Source: Larkinella sp049445795 (lineage in GTDB: Bacteria > Bacteroidota > Bacteroidia > Cytophagales > Spirosomataceae). From it: a stretch of 64,000 nt of DNA. This document shows positions 16,913-26,600 of this stretch, piece after piece. The notes under the pieces were generated by a model. The model had not been told where the DNA came from. It worked only from the letters and a program-made list of their open reading frames with translations, and searched no databases. The first letter of the stretch is position 1; each line of letters starts with the position of its first letter. The DNA is taken from contig NZ_JBMSDT010000011.1 in the NCBI RefSeq assembly GCF_049445795.1, positions 214,344 through 278,343 of the forward strand. The letters are read 5' to 3'. The position numbers and the translations under genes are program-made.

Positions 16913-18177
16913 CCGTACCAGTCGCCCCACCACCGTTGCAGTTGTTTCCGGATTTCGTTCTCGCGCGCGTTGTGGCCCGGTTCGTACAGTTTTGTCCCTT
17001 TTAAGTCTTCGGGCAAAAAGTCCTGCGGCACAAAATTACCTTCAAAATCGTGGGCATACTGGTAGTTCTGGCCGTATCCGATCTGCTTCATGAGCTTGGT
17101 CGGGGCATTCCGCAGATGCAGGGGCACGGGCTGGTCGGCGGTTTTTTCGGCCAGCGCCATCGCGTCGTTGATGGCTACGTAACTCGCGTTGCTTTTGGGC
17201 GAAGTAGCCAGATAAACCGCTACCTGCGATAGCACGATCCGGCATTCGGGGAAACCGATGGCCTTCACGGCCTGCATGGCGTTGGTTGCCATGATGATGG
17301 CTGTCGGATTGGCGTTCCCGATATCTTCCGACGCCAGAATCAGCATCCGGCGGGCAATAAAAACCGGATCTTCCCCGGCCACCAGCATGCGGGCCATCCA
17401 GTACAAAGCTGCGTTGGGGTCACTACCGCGCAGGGATTTGATGAAGGCCGAAATGATATCGTAATGCTGTTCGCCGGATTTGTCGTAGCGGGCAATCTGC
17501 TGCTGCGCCACACTCGTCACCAGCTCATCATCAATCACCATTTCCTGGTTGTCCGGCCTCGACATTACGACCAACTCCAACAAATTCAGTAGCTTACGCC
17601 CATCCCCTCCCGACAACCGCATCAGGGCGTCGTACGACTGAACGGTAATTTTTTTGTCTTTCAGATAACTGTCTTTCTGCAGGGCGTTATCAACCAGTTG
17701 CTTCAGCTCATCCACGCCCAGCGGTTCCAGGATATAGACCTGGCAGCGCGACAGTAGGGCTGAGTTCACCTCGAACGACGGGTTTTCGGTCGTCGCGCCA
17801 ATCAGCGTAATCGACCCTTTTTCAACAGCGCCGAGCAGGGCATCCTGCTGGTTTTTGTTGAACCGGTGAATTTCGTCGATGAACACAATCGGCGGAAATA
17901 GCCCCGACGGGCGGCTGAGCACATCGCGGACTTCCTTCACCCCGGCACTGATGGCGCTGAGGCTGTAAAACGGACGTTTGGTCGATTCGGCCAGCAGTTG
18001 GGCTAGTGTCGTTTTCCCGACGCCCGGCGGTCCCCACAGGATCATCGACGGAACGCGATTCGCTTCGACAGCCCGGCGCAGCGGCCGACCAGGGCCGATT
18101 AATTTTTGCTGTCCAATAACCTCGTCGAGGATGCGCGGACGCATCCGTTCGGGGAGGGGCGTGGTGATGGGGTTCAT
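16906..18177 (-). CDS. rarA: Replication-associated recombination protein A (RarA/MgsA AAA+ ATPase)
   Basis: A 423-residue AAA+ ATPase acting at stalled replication forks. Walker A is G-P-P-G-V-G-K-T-T at about residues 49-57 and Walker B is F-I-D-E-I-H-R-F-N. The C-terminal clamp-loader-like helical/tetramerisation region holds I-S-A-F-I-K-S-L-R-G-S-D-P-N-A-A-L-Y-W. Length and motifs match the family along the whole protein. Short inverted bits (CGTTTGACGTT near 18188 and AACGTCAAAC near 18240) sit upstream and may be a decayed heptamer repeat. Confidence 0.96.
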   Translation of the reverse strand: MNPITTPLPERMRPRILDEVIGQQKLIGPGRPLRRAVEANRVPSMILWGPPGVGKTTLAQLLAESTKRPFYSLSAISAGVKEVRDVLSRPSGLFPPIVFIDEIHRFNKNQQDALLGAVEKGSITLIGATTENPSFEVNSALLSRCQVYILEPLGVDELKQLVDNALQKDSYLKDKKITVQSYDALMRLSGGDGRKLLNLLELVVMSRPDNQEMVIDDELVTSVAQQQIARYDKSGEQHYDIISAFIKSLRGSDPNAALYWMARMLVAGEDPVFIARRMLILASEDIGNANPTAIIMATNAMQAVKAIGFPECRIVLSQVAVYLATSPKSNASYVAINDAMALAEKTADQPVPLHLRNAPTKLMKQIGYGQNYQYAHDFEGNFVPQDFLPEDLKGTKLYEPGHNARENEIRKQLQRWWGDWYGY

Positions 18178-18278
18178 GCAGAAATTACCGTTTGACGTTC
18201 TCCGGTTTCGGCTGCAAAAGTAGGCAACCTTAGGGGCTAAACGTCAAACAGCCGGCAATAGTTGGAACCCGGTTTTGG

Positions 18279-18869
18279 CTAGAGAACTACTTTTTCGGGC
18301 GAAATGTATTTTTTCAGGTTCGTTAACGCACCGAAAATGAGGTTGTAAACCGATTGAATGTTAATCTGCATCAGCGACGAAATTTCTTCGTTGCTCATAT
18401 TCTGGTAATACCGCAGGTAAACGGCTTCGCGTTGACGGCGCGGGAGTTTTTCGATGGCTTTGGCAACGCAGGAATTCACGTGATCGTCTTCTTCGAACGA
18501 AATCAGCGTTGATTCGTAGGAGGGAGCACAGCCCGGCAACCATTCGCGGTCGTTTTCGACATCATCCTGGCTGCTGAATTTCATCTCGGCGTTCAGATGA
18601 CGAACCAGTTTGCGCTTGATCGAAGCCATCAGATAAAACCGGACCGAGGTAGTCTGACCGATGGTTTGCCGGTGTTTCCACAGTTCGACAAACAGGTCGT
18701 GGATGCAATCCTTAATCAATGCCCGGTCGGCGGTGAAATGTGCGCAATAGTGGTAAAGTACCTGCACATATTCTTTGTAAAGCCGGGCGAAAGCTACTTC
18801 GTCGCCACTCCGGAACTGATCCCAGAGTTGCTCTTCGTCTATACCGGACGGGGTGCGGTAGCGAGGCAT
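18279..18869 (-). CDS. RNA polymerase sigma-70 factor, ECF subfamily
   Basis: A 196-residue extracytoplasmic-function sigma factor of the Bacteroidota type. Region 2 is at about residues 15-85 (F-A-R-L-Y-K-E-Y-V-Q-V-L-Y-H-Y then I-K-D-C-I-H-D-L-F-V-E-L-W) and region 4 at about 125-185 (L-P-R-R-Q-R-E-A-V-Y-L-R-Y-Y then N-E-E-I-S-S-L-M). Such factors normally pair with a FecR-like anti-sigma and a SusC/D system, but no anti-sigma gene is adjacent, so this one is an orphan and may respond to other signals. The two SusC/D pairs start 5 kb and 12 kb away. Confidence 0.93.
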   Translation of the reverse strand: MPRYRTPSGIDEEQLWDQFRSGDEVAFARLYKEYVQVLYHYCAHFTADRALIKDCIHDLFVELWKHRQTIGQTTSVRFYLMASIKRKLVRHLNAEMKFSSQDDVENDREWLPGCAPSYESTLISFEEDDHVNSCVAKAIEKLPRRQREAVYLRYYQNMSNEEISSLMQINIQSVYNLIFGALTNLKKYISPEKVVL

Positions 18870-19027
18870 AATGATGGTTTAGGATGGGGTCTATACAACT
18901 ATTACATGTACGGAATGTAAACTTATTAACAAAACTTGGTAATAAAAACAGTTTGAGGGATTTTTTACAAAAACTTGTAATAATAGGATTATTTTTATTT
19001 TAGTATGCGTGCATACAGACCCGGTTT

Positions 19028-20671
19028 TCAGGCCGTGAAGACGGAAGTAAATTGAAAGCTTTGTCCATCGAAAAGCCCTTTGTCGCTGAGTTTCAGGTGG
19101 GGAATTACGAGGAGAGCCATGAAGGAAAGCGTCATAAACGGCGATGCCAGCGTACTGCCCAGCGTGTCTTTTGCAAACCGGTCGAGGTCGGTATACTGTT
19201 TAGCAACGGTGTACCCATCCACATCGGTCATGAGCCCGGCAATCGGCAGCGGCAGGAGGTGAGCCTGCGAATCGGCGACGGCACTCAAACCGCCCCGGGC
19301 TTCAATCACCAGATTGACGGCCCGGCTGATGCTTTCATCGTCGCAGCCAACGGCAATGATATTATGGGAGTCGTGACCGACCGACGAAGCCAGCGCCCCT
19401 TTTTTTAACCCAAAGTTTTTAATAAAAGCCACCGCCGGAGCCGCATCCTGATACCGGTTGACAACGGTAATCTTTAAAAGATCCCGCGAGGCATCGGCCA
19501 CGACCCGGTTTTCAACCAGGCTGGGCGCGAAGGATAGACTATTGGTAATTAGTTGGCCATCGAGGGCTTCGATGACGCGAATGGCTGGTTCGTTTTGGGC
19601 CGGATCCATCATCACCGCAAAGTCATCCGGTTTTTTCGGCTGGCAATCGAAGCGATTCACCTGTTCGCTTCGTAAATCCGGTACCTTTGAAAGCCCATTT
19701 TCGGCCACCAACGTCCCATTAATATACGTTTGCTGAACTGCGAAGTTTTGTAAGTCCTGTACCTGAATAAAATCCGCCGGGTCACCTTCGCGCAGCAGCC
19801 CCACTGGCAGCCGGTAATGCAAAACCGGGTTCAAACAGGCGGCTCGCAACACTTTGAACAGATCATGCCCCTTCGCCAGCGCCCGCCGAACCAGTTGGTT
19901 GATATGCCCTTCGATCAGGCTGTCGGGGTGTTTATCGTCCGAGCAGAACATGATTTTATCGGGGAATTCGGTGAGCAACGGAATCAGGGCTTCAAAATTC
20001 TTGGCCGCGCTGCCTTCCCGGATCAGAATGTTCATGCCCCGCTGCACTTTGTCCAGCCCTTCCTCGTACGTAAAACACTCGTGGTCGGTGGTCATTCCGG
20101 CGTCGATATACCGTTGGGCGTCGTCGCCCCGCAAACCGGGCGCGTGGCCGTCGATGGGTTTGTTGAATGCCTTCGCCAGCGTGATTTTGGCCATCACGTC
20201 CGGGTCCTGGTGCAGAACACCCGGAAAATTCATCATCTCGGCCAGGTAACCGATTTCTTTCAGGCCCAGCAGCCGCCGGACATCCCGGACGCCGATCGTA
20301 GCTCCGGCGGTTTCGAAGGTCGTGGCCGGAACGCAGGACGGCGCGCCGAAGCAGAACTTGAACGGCGTCCGTTGCCCGTCGGCGATCATGTATTCGACGC
20401 CCGCAACGCCCAATACGTTCCCGATCTCGTGCGGGTCCGACACCGTTGCCACCGTGCCATGCACCACCGCCAGCCGGGCAAACTGCGCGGGGGTCAGCAG
20501 CGAGCTTTCGATGTGAACGTGGGCGTCGACAAAACCGGGGAGCAAATACGGTTCGCCCGGGCGTTCGGTGCCGAGTTCGTCGATCTGGTAAATCCGACCT
20601 TGTTCTATGGTCAACTGGCTGAAGCGGATGGTGCGGTCGAAAAGGTTGAGGAGGTTGCCGGAAACTTGCAT
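19028..20671 (-). CDS. ade: Adenine deaminase
   Basis: A 547-residue amidohydrolase converting adenine to hypoxanthine plus ammonia in purine salvage. Features in order: an N-terminal beta domain, the metal-binding P-G-F-V-D-A-H-V-H-I-E-S-S at about residues 44-56, V-S-D-P-H-E-I-G-N-V at about 78-87, and I-D-G-H-A-P-G-L then D-H-E-C further on. The C-terminal block includes S-S-V-G-H-D-S-H-N-I and the G-L-M-T-D region. Length matches AdeC/YicP. It is divergent from the UxaA-family gene, 113 bp apart, with no visible link to the sugar cluster. Confidence 0.94.
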   Translation of the reverse strand: MQVSGNLLNLFDRTIRFSQLTIEQGRIYQIDELGTERPGEPYLLPGFVDAHVHIESSLLTPAQFARLAVVHGTVATVSDPHEIGNVLGVAGVEYMIADGQRTPFKFCFGAPSCVPATTFETAGATIGVRDVRRLLGLKEIGYLAEMMNFPGVLHQDPDVMAKITLAKAFNKPIDGHAPGLRGDDAQRYIDAGMTTDHECFTYEEGLDKVQRGMNILIREGSAAKNFEALIPLLTEFPDKIMFCSDDKHPDSLIEGHINQLVRRALAKGHDLFKVLRAACLNPVLHYRLPVGLLREGDPADFIQVQDLQNFAVQQTYINGTLVAENGLSKVPDLRSEQVNRFDCQPKKPDDFAVMMDPAQNEPAIRVIEALDGQLITNSLSFAPSLVENRVVADASRDLLKITVVNRYQDAAPAVAFIKNFGLKKGALASSVGHDSHNIIAVGCDDESISRAVNLVIEARGGLSAVADSQAHLLPLPIAGLMTDVDGYTVAKQYTDLDRFAKDTLGSTLASPFMTLSFMALLVIPHLKLSDKGLFDGQSFQFTSVFTA

Positions 20672-20784
20672 GAACGGGTAAAGAATCTTGCTATTTTTCT
20701 TTCAATATTAGTGATAATTCCCTGACTTTTGTCTCTTAAAATTAACCGGCCTACTAACCGACCGTTATCTAGTTTATCTACCTT

Positions 20785-22452
20785 ATGCAGCATAAAGTTT
20801 TGAAAGTACACCCCGCCGACAATGTGATTGTTGCCCTGCAAAACTTTCAACCGGGTGAATCAATCGAGTTTGAAGGGCAAACCTACACGCTGCCGATCGG
20901 CGTGGGAATAAAACATAAATTCGTTACCGAAGACCTGCAAACCGGCGATTCCGTCATCATGTATGGTGTGTTAGTGGGGAAAGCGACACAACCCATCAAA
21001 CGTGGAGAACCCATCACGACGTTTAACCTCAAACACGACGCGGACCAGTACGGCATCGAAAAGAAAAAACCGTATCACTGGCAACCGCCTGATGTCTTGC
21101 GCTGGCACAATCGCACCTTCATGGGCTATCACCGGGCCGACGGCCAGGTCGGGACGGCCAACTATTGGCTGGTGGTCCCGCTGGTGTTCTGCGAAAACCG
21201 CAACATCCTGATTCTGAAAGACGCCTTTGAGCGTGAATTGGGCTACGCGCAATCGGAAATCTACCGCGAACAGGTTCACGAATTGCTGCAACTGTACAAA
21301 GCGGGCGAGGTCAACACGATTCATAAAATGGAACCGTTCGTCGATCCGTCGATCATGCGTACACTCGACGAACCCAAGGCCAAACGACCGTTTAAAAACA
21401 TCGACGGCATCAAATTTCTAACCCACGAAATGGGCTGCGGAGGCACCCGGCAGGATTCGGAAGCACTCTGCGGTCTGTTTGCCGGTTTTATCAACAATCC
21501 CAACGTGGCCGGGGTGACGGTTTTGAGCCTGGGCTGCCAGCACACGCAAACGTCGATGCTGGTCGATGAGGTGAAAAAGCGCAACCCAAAATTCAACAAA
21601 CCGCTCCTGATTTTTGAACAGCAGGAAGGTACTGAGTTTGCGATGCTGAGCAATGCCATCCGGGAAACCTTCCTGGGATTGATCGAGGTCAACAAGGTTG
21701 AACGACAACCCGCTCCCCTGAGCAAACTGACCGTTGGCCTGAAATGTGGTGGTTCCGACGGTTTTTCGGGGCTTTCGGCCAATCCCGCCATCGGGCATTT
21801 GTCGGATATTCTGGTCACGCTCGGCGCGAAAACCGTCTTGGCGGAGTTTCCGGAACTGAACGGCGTCGAGCAGGAACTGATCAACCGCGCGCTATCCGAC
21901 GACAAAGCGCTGAAATTCATTCACCTCATGCGGGATTATTCGGCCAAAGCCGAAGCCGTGGGGTCCGGTTTTGACATGAACCCCTCGCCGGGCAACATCC
22001 GCGACGGCCTGATTACCGACGCCATTAAGTCGGCCGGGGCCGCCAAGAAAGGCGGAACTGCGCCGGTGGCCGACGTGTTGAATTACACCGAACCGGCTAC
22101 CGTACCCGGTTTGAATTTGCTCTGTACGCCCGGCAACGACGTGGAAGCGACCACGGGCATGGCCGGTTCCGGCACGAACATTATTCTGTTTACCACCGGC
22201 TTAGGTACCCCGACCGGCAACCCGATTTGCCCCGTTGCCAAAATTTCGACCAACACTGCCCTGGCCAACCGGATGCCCGACGTGATCGATTTCGATTGCG
22301 GCCCGATCATCGAGGGTGCCGAAACCATCGAGCACAATGCCGAACGGCTGCTCGACTACGTCATTCAACTCGCCAGCGGTGAAGTCCGGACCAAAGCCCA
22401 GCAACTCGGCCAGGACGATTTCATCCCCTGGAAGCGGGGCGTTTCACTTTAA
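20785..22452 (+). CDS. UxaA-family sugar-acid dehydratase (candidate L-fuconate dehydratase)
   Basis: A 555-residue full-length altronate/galactarate dehydratase-type protein: an N-terminal SAF domain (residues 1-100), then the catalytic D-galactarate dehydratase domain with M-G-C-G-G-T-R-Q-D-S-E and S-L-G-C-Q-H-T-Q. K-C-G-G-S-D-G-F-S-G is near residue 320 and N-I-R-D-G-L further on, all typical of the metal-dependent family. It removes water from a sugar acid to give a 2-keto-3-deoxy acid. The oxidative fucose genes downstream include no enolase-superfamily fuconate dehydratase, so this gene is the best candidate for that step; altronate or another aldonate cannot be excluded. Confidence 0.85.
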   Translation: MQHKVLKVHPADNVIVALQNFQPGESIEFEGQTYTLPIGVGIKHKFVTEDLQTGDSVIMYGVLVGKATQPIKRGEPITTFNLKHDADQYGIEKKKPYHWQPPDVLRWHNRTFMGYHRADGQVGTANYWLVVPLVFCENRNILILKDAFERELGYAQSEIYREQVHELLQLYKAGEVNTIHKMEPFVDPSIMRTLDEPKAKRPFKNIDGIKFLTHEMGCGGTRQDSEALCGLFAGFINNPNVAGVTVLSLGCQHTQTSMLVDEVKKRNPKFNKPLLIFEQQEGTEFAMLSNAIRETFLGLIEVNKVERQPAPLSKLTVGLKCGGSDGFSGLSANPAIGHLSDILVTLGAKTVLAEFPELNGVEQELINRALSDDKALKFIHLMRDYSAKAEAVGSGFDMNPSPGNIRDGLITDAIKSAGAAKKGGTAPVADVLNYTEPATVPGLNLLCTPGNDVEATTGMAGSGTNIILFTTGLGTPTGNPICPVAKISTNTALANRMPDVIDFDCGPIIEGAETIEHNAERLLDYVIQLASGEVRTKAQQLGQDDFIPWKRGVSL

Positions 22453-22456
22453 TTTT

Positions 22457-22544
22457 GAATGAGCGAATGAAGGAATGAGTGAATAGCTTCGCAGGAAGCC
22501 ACTAATTAGCGAAGCTATTCACTCATTCCTTCATTCGCTCATTC
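22457..22544. repeat. Perfect 36-bp inverted repeat (GAGTGAAT octamer family)
   Basis: The arms 22457-22492 and 22509-22544 are exact reverse complements over 36 bp with a 16-nt loop. The arm is made of GAATGAGC/GAATGAAG/GAATGAGT-type words and ends in GAATAGCTTCGC. It starts 4 nt after the UxaA stop and ends 17 nt before the SDR start. The core GAATAGCTTCGC/GCGAAGCTATTC is shared with the element at 49441-49533, and the same octamers occur inside the CRTAC1 gene at 38150. Confidence 0.93.
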
Positions 22545-22561
22545 ACTCATTGAAAATAACC

Positions 22562-23335
22562 ATGTTTAGCTTACACGATAAAGTTGCCATCATTACGGGT
22601 GGGGCCAGCGGGATTGGGCTGGCGATGTCGCAGACGTTTGCCCAGGCCGGTGCCATTGTTCATATTCTGGAACTGAATGCCGATCTGGCCCGGCGGGTGG
22701 CCGAAGAGATTAATGCCAACGGGGGCCGGGCACACGCCCATGCGATCGATGTCTCGAACCAGGCGCAGGTGGTGGAAGTCATCGGAACGATTGCTGCGGG
22801 CGGGGCCATCCACATTCTGGTCAACAACGCCGGAATTTCGCACATTGGGACGGTGGAAACCACCACCGAAGCCGACTTCGACCGGGTGTTTACGGTCAAC
22901 GTCAAAGGCGCGTACAACTGCCTGTTTGCTACCATTCCGCACCTGAAAGCCAACGGCGGGGGCGTGGTGTTGAATATGGCGTCGATCGCAGCGACCATCG
23001 GGATTCCGGACCGGTTTGCCTATTCGATGACCAAAGGCGCGGTGGTGTCGATGACGTTGTCGGTGGCGAAGGATTACCTCAAGCACAACATTCGCTGCAA
23101 TTGCATCTCGCCCGCCCGGGTCCATACGCCGTTTGTCGACGGTTTTCTGGCGAAGAATTACCCTGGCCAGGAAGCCGAGATGTTTGCCAAACTGGCCGCT
23201 ACCCAGCCCATCGGCCGGATGGCCAAACCGGCGGAGGTCGCGGCCCTGGCGCTGTACCTCTGTTCCGATGAAGCCGGTTTTATCACGGGTTGTGATTACC
23301 CGATCGACGGCGGTTTTGTGCGATTGAATAACTAA
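22562..23335 (+). CDS. SDR oxidoreductase (candidate 2-keto-3-deoxy-L-fuconate dehydrogenase)
   Basis: A 257-residue classical short-chain dehydrogenase. Cofactor motif T-G-G-A-S-G-I-G at about residues 13-20, N-N-A-G near residue 88, and catalytic Y-S-M-T-K (YxxxK) near residues 153-157. C-terminal D-Y-P-I-D-G-G-F ends as in the family. ATG at 22562 is chosen because the in-frame sequence before it belongs to the repeat element. It lies immediately after the UxaA-family dehydratase, so oxidising the dehydratase product at C4 is an attractive role; L-fucose dehydrogenase is the alternative, the other SDR at 47272 taking the remaining step. Confidence 0.88.
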   Translation: MFSLHDKVAIITGGASGIGLAMSQTFAQAGAIVHILELNADLARRVAEEINANGGRAHAHAIDVSNQAQVVEVIGTIAAGGAIHILVNNAGISHIGTVETTTEADFDRVFTVNVKGAYNCLFATIPHLKANGGGVVLNMASIAATIGIPDRFAYSMTKGAVVSMTLSVAKDYLKHNIRCNCISPARVHTPFVDGFLAKNYPGQEAEMFAKLAATQPIGRMAKPAEVAALALYLCSDEAGFITGCDYPIDGGFVRLNN

Positions 23336-23658
23336 AACCGGCCTAGAATTTTCCGGTAAGCCGGTGGCAACGGCGAAAAAAGGATTGTTAAACTTAAGCG
23401 GGAGTTTCGGAAGCCTACGGGCTGTTCCGGGACTCCCGTTGTCGTTTCTACGCACAAGGAAGGTTCTGAGTAATGTGACCAGCCAGCCAAAACGATGTCA
23501 TATTGTTTCAAAGTGGCCTGAATGCGTAAACTTAAAATTTCTGAAATCGGAGACCTATAAATAATGTTAATAATTTTTTCATATAGCTCGTTATATTTTA
23601 AAATAATTTATTAATGTTGTAATAAATTACTTGTACTTCAATCTCACTTACTGTTTCT
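23336..23658. other. Intergenic region before the first SusC gene
   Basis: This 323-bp gap holds a weak hairpin (GCGGGAGT near 23398 pairing with ACTCCCG near 23435) and an AT-rich tract at 23560-23640 that probably contains the susC promoter. No clear TAnnTTTG with a partner TTG was found. A 66-codon open frame at 23364-23564 has no protein-like features. Confidence 0.4.
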
Positions 23659-26600
23659 ATGGCAAAAAATTTACTCAGGCTTATTATCATCTTCCTGGTA
23701 ATAAGTACCTCCGCAATCGCGCAGACGATTACGGGAAGGGTTACGGGCGGGAACGACGGGCAACCCTTGCCGGGCGTTTCCATTGTGGTGAAAGGGACTA
23801 CAGCCGGTTCGACGACCGATTCCGATGGAAAGTTTAGCGTAGCGGCCAGCAAAAATGGTACGCTGGTATTCTCGTTCATCGGTTACAAAACGCAGGAAGT
23901 TGCCATTGCCAACCGCTCGGTTGTCGACGTGGTCATGGCCGAAGACGAGAATATGCTCGGCGAAGTCGTGGTAACGGCTTTCGGGATTGCCAAAGAGCAA
24001 CGGTCACTGGGTTATGCGACGGCGACCGTGAAAAACGAGGATCTGGTTAAAACCGCAACGCCCAACTTTGCCACGGCGCTGTACGGAAAAGCTCCGGGTG
24101 TTAGCATTAATGCCACGCCGGGTGGGGCTACCAGTGGGGTTAGCATCAATATTCGGGGTTTTAGCTCCATTACCGGAAACACCCAGCCGCTGATTGTGAT
24201 GGATGGAATTCCGATCCGGAACGGAGAAGCCCGGAATACGGATTACTGGGGGGATCAACGCATTCGCGGGAACGGCATTCTGGATCTGAACCCGGCCGAT
24301 ATCGAAAATATATCTATTCTGAAAGGGGCTTCGGCGGCTGCGCTCTACGGTTCGGAAGCCGTCAACGGGGTTTTGCTGGTAACCACCAAATCCGGAAAAG
24401 GCCGCAAAGGCGTTAGCGTCGATTTCAATGCCAGCTATAGCGTGGATAAAATTGCCTACCTGCCTCGCTATCAAAATGTTCGTGGGCCGGGCTATATGCT
24501 GAACTACGCCAACGGCGGGCAGGATGCCAACGGCTTTATCTATTACGATACCGACGGCGATGGCCGAGGGGATACGCGCGGGCTGCTGAATGCCAGTGTT
24601 AACTTTGGACCGAAGTTCGACGGGCAACCAGTGATGTCTTTTGATGGTAAAATTCGTCCGTATTCACCGTCCGGCAACAGCTACGCCGATCTGTTCGAGA
24701 ACGCCAACAGTTCCAACATCAACCTGTCGGTTTCCAAAGCGATGGACAATGGCAGCCTGCGGTTTTCGTATACCCGCCAGGATAATGGGATGATCAGCTA
24801 TAATTCAAAAAATAGCAAGAACATCATGAACCTGAGTACCAGCTTCAACGTCAATAAGAAGCTACAAACTGATCTGACGATCAGTTACATCAATCAGTAC
24901 ACGCACAACCGTCCCTTTAAGGTCGATCGCATGATCAACAACTTCACGGGGATGATGAACCGGTTTGAAGCCGCCGACTGGTATTTCAACACGTACCAGA
25001 CTAGTCTCGGTTATAAATTTGTGACGGGAACCAATCCGAGCCTGACACCCAACGAGAACATTATCCGAAATGGTTTCAAGTCGGATATTGCCGATTATGT
25101 CTGGAGTACGCGGAAGAACACCTACGACGAGTACAGTAACCGGATTATTGCCAGTGCAACGCAAACGTGGGACATCATTGACGGGCTGAAACTGCGCGGT
25201 CGGATTGGAACCGACTTTACCTCGGAACGCATTGAAGATAAACAGAGGAGTTCAATCCCTCTGGCGTTTGGCTACTCCGGGTACTTTTCGATGAACAACA
25301 ACCTGTACAGCAACGTCTACGGCGAAGCGATTCTGACCTATACCAAAAAGCTGAATGACGATCTGGCGGTTACAGCGACAGGCGGGTACAATGCGAACAA
25401 GATGCTCAATACCTTCGTAAGCCGTTCAACCAACGGGGGGCTGAGCACCGAAAACTTCTTCGATATTTCGGCCTCGGTTAACACCGCCGGTGGAAGCAAC
25501 TCCCGCGAACGGTGGATTCGGGATGCCTTCTTTGGAACATTGAATTTCGATTATAAAAACTTCCTGTTCGTCGAAGGAACGATCCGTCGGGACCGCACTT
25601 CGACGCTGGTGACGGGTAACAATGCTTTTGTGTATCCCTCCGTCAACTCGGGTTTTGTCTTTTCGGATCTGTTCCGACTGCCTACGTTCATCAGCTACGG
25701 AAAGCTGCGGGCCTCCTGGGGGATTGTGGGAAATTATCCGCCCATCTACAGCGCCAACAATGCCTACAATCAGGGTAACCTGAGCATCCAGCAAACCGGT
25801 GGTAGCTCGGTCCTGTACACCAACATCAGCAGCAGTTACGGCAACGACAAAATCCGTCCGGAACAGAAACGCGAATTTGAGTTCGGTCTGGAAGGCAAGT
25901 TTTTCGGCAATCGCTTAGGGTTCGATCTGTCGTATTACAACGCTCAGATCGTCGACCAGATTTTGCCGCTGACGATTGCCGCCAGTTCGGGAGCCCGGTC
26001 GGTGTTAGCCAACATCGGTACGCTGCGCAACCAGGGGGTTGAACTAGCCCTGAATGCCACGCCGATTGCCAGCAAAAACGCTGATGACCTGAACTGGAAC
26101 ATGACGCTGAACCTGGCCAAAAACAGCAACAAAGTAGAAAAGCTGGCCAACAACTCGACCGAACTGCTCCATGCTGATTATGACGGAAATGCGGCTCAAC
26201 TGCGCTCGGTAATCGGACGGCCGATGGGGGATATCTACGTCCACGGTATTCTGACCAACGCGCAGGGCCAGAAGATTGTCGGTCCGAATGGGATTTATCA
26301 ACTGGATGGAGCCAACTGGATTCGGGCTGGCAACGCAATGCCGAAATTAATCGGTGGGTTCATCAACAGCCTAAGTTACAAAGGCTTTATGCTGGACTTG
26401 GTGGCTGATTTCCGGATTGGTGGTCACATCATGCCGACGGGGATCAACTGGATGACCTCACGGGGTCTGACCGAGGAAAGCCTGACTGCGATGGACAAAG
26501 AGCACGGTGGTCTGAGCTACTACGTGGATGCCAATGGCAAAGGGGGCCAGACGACGGCGGCTGCCGGTCCCAATGGGGAGGTAGTTTACAACGACGGGAT

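Noticed and set aside
22457..22544. Simple rho-independent terminator between UxaA and SDR genes
   Set aside because: The stem is 36 bp, made of tandem octamers, lacks a following T run, and the same words recur elsewhere; a repeat element is the better description, though it may still affect transcription.
23364..23564. 66-aa frame before the first SusC gene
   Set aside because: No motif, atypical composition and position in a promoter-containing gap; no supporting coupling to neighbours.
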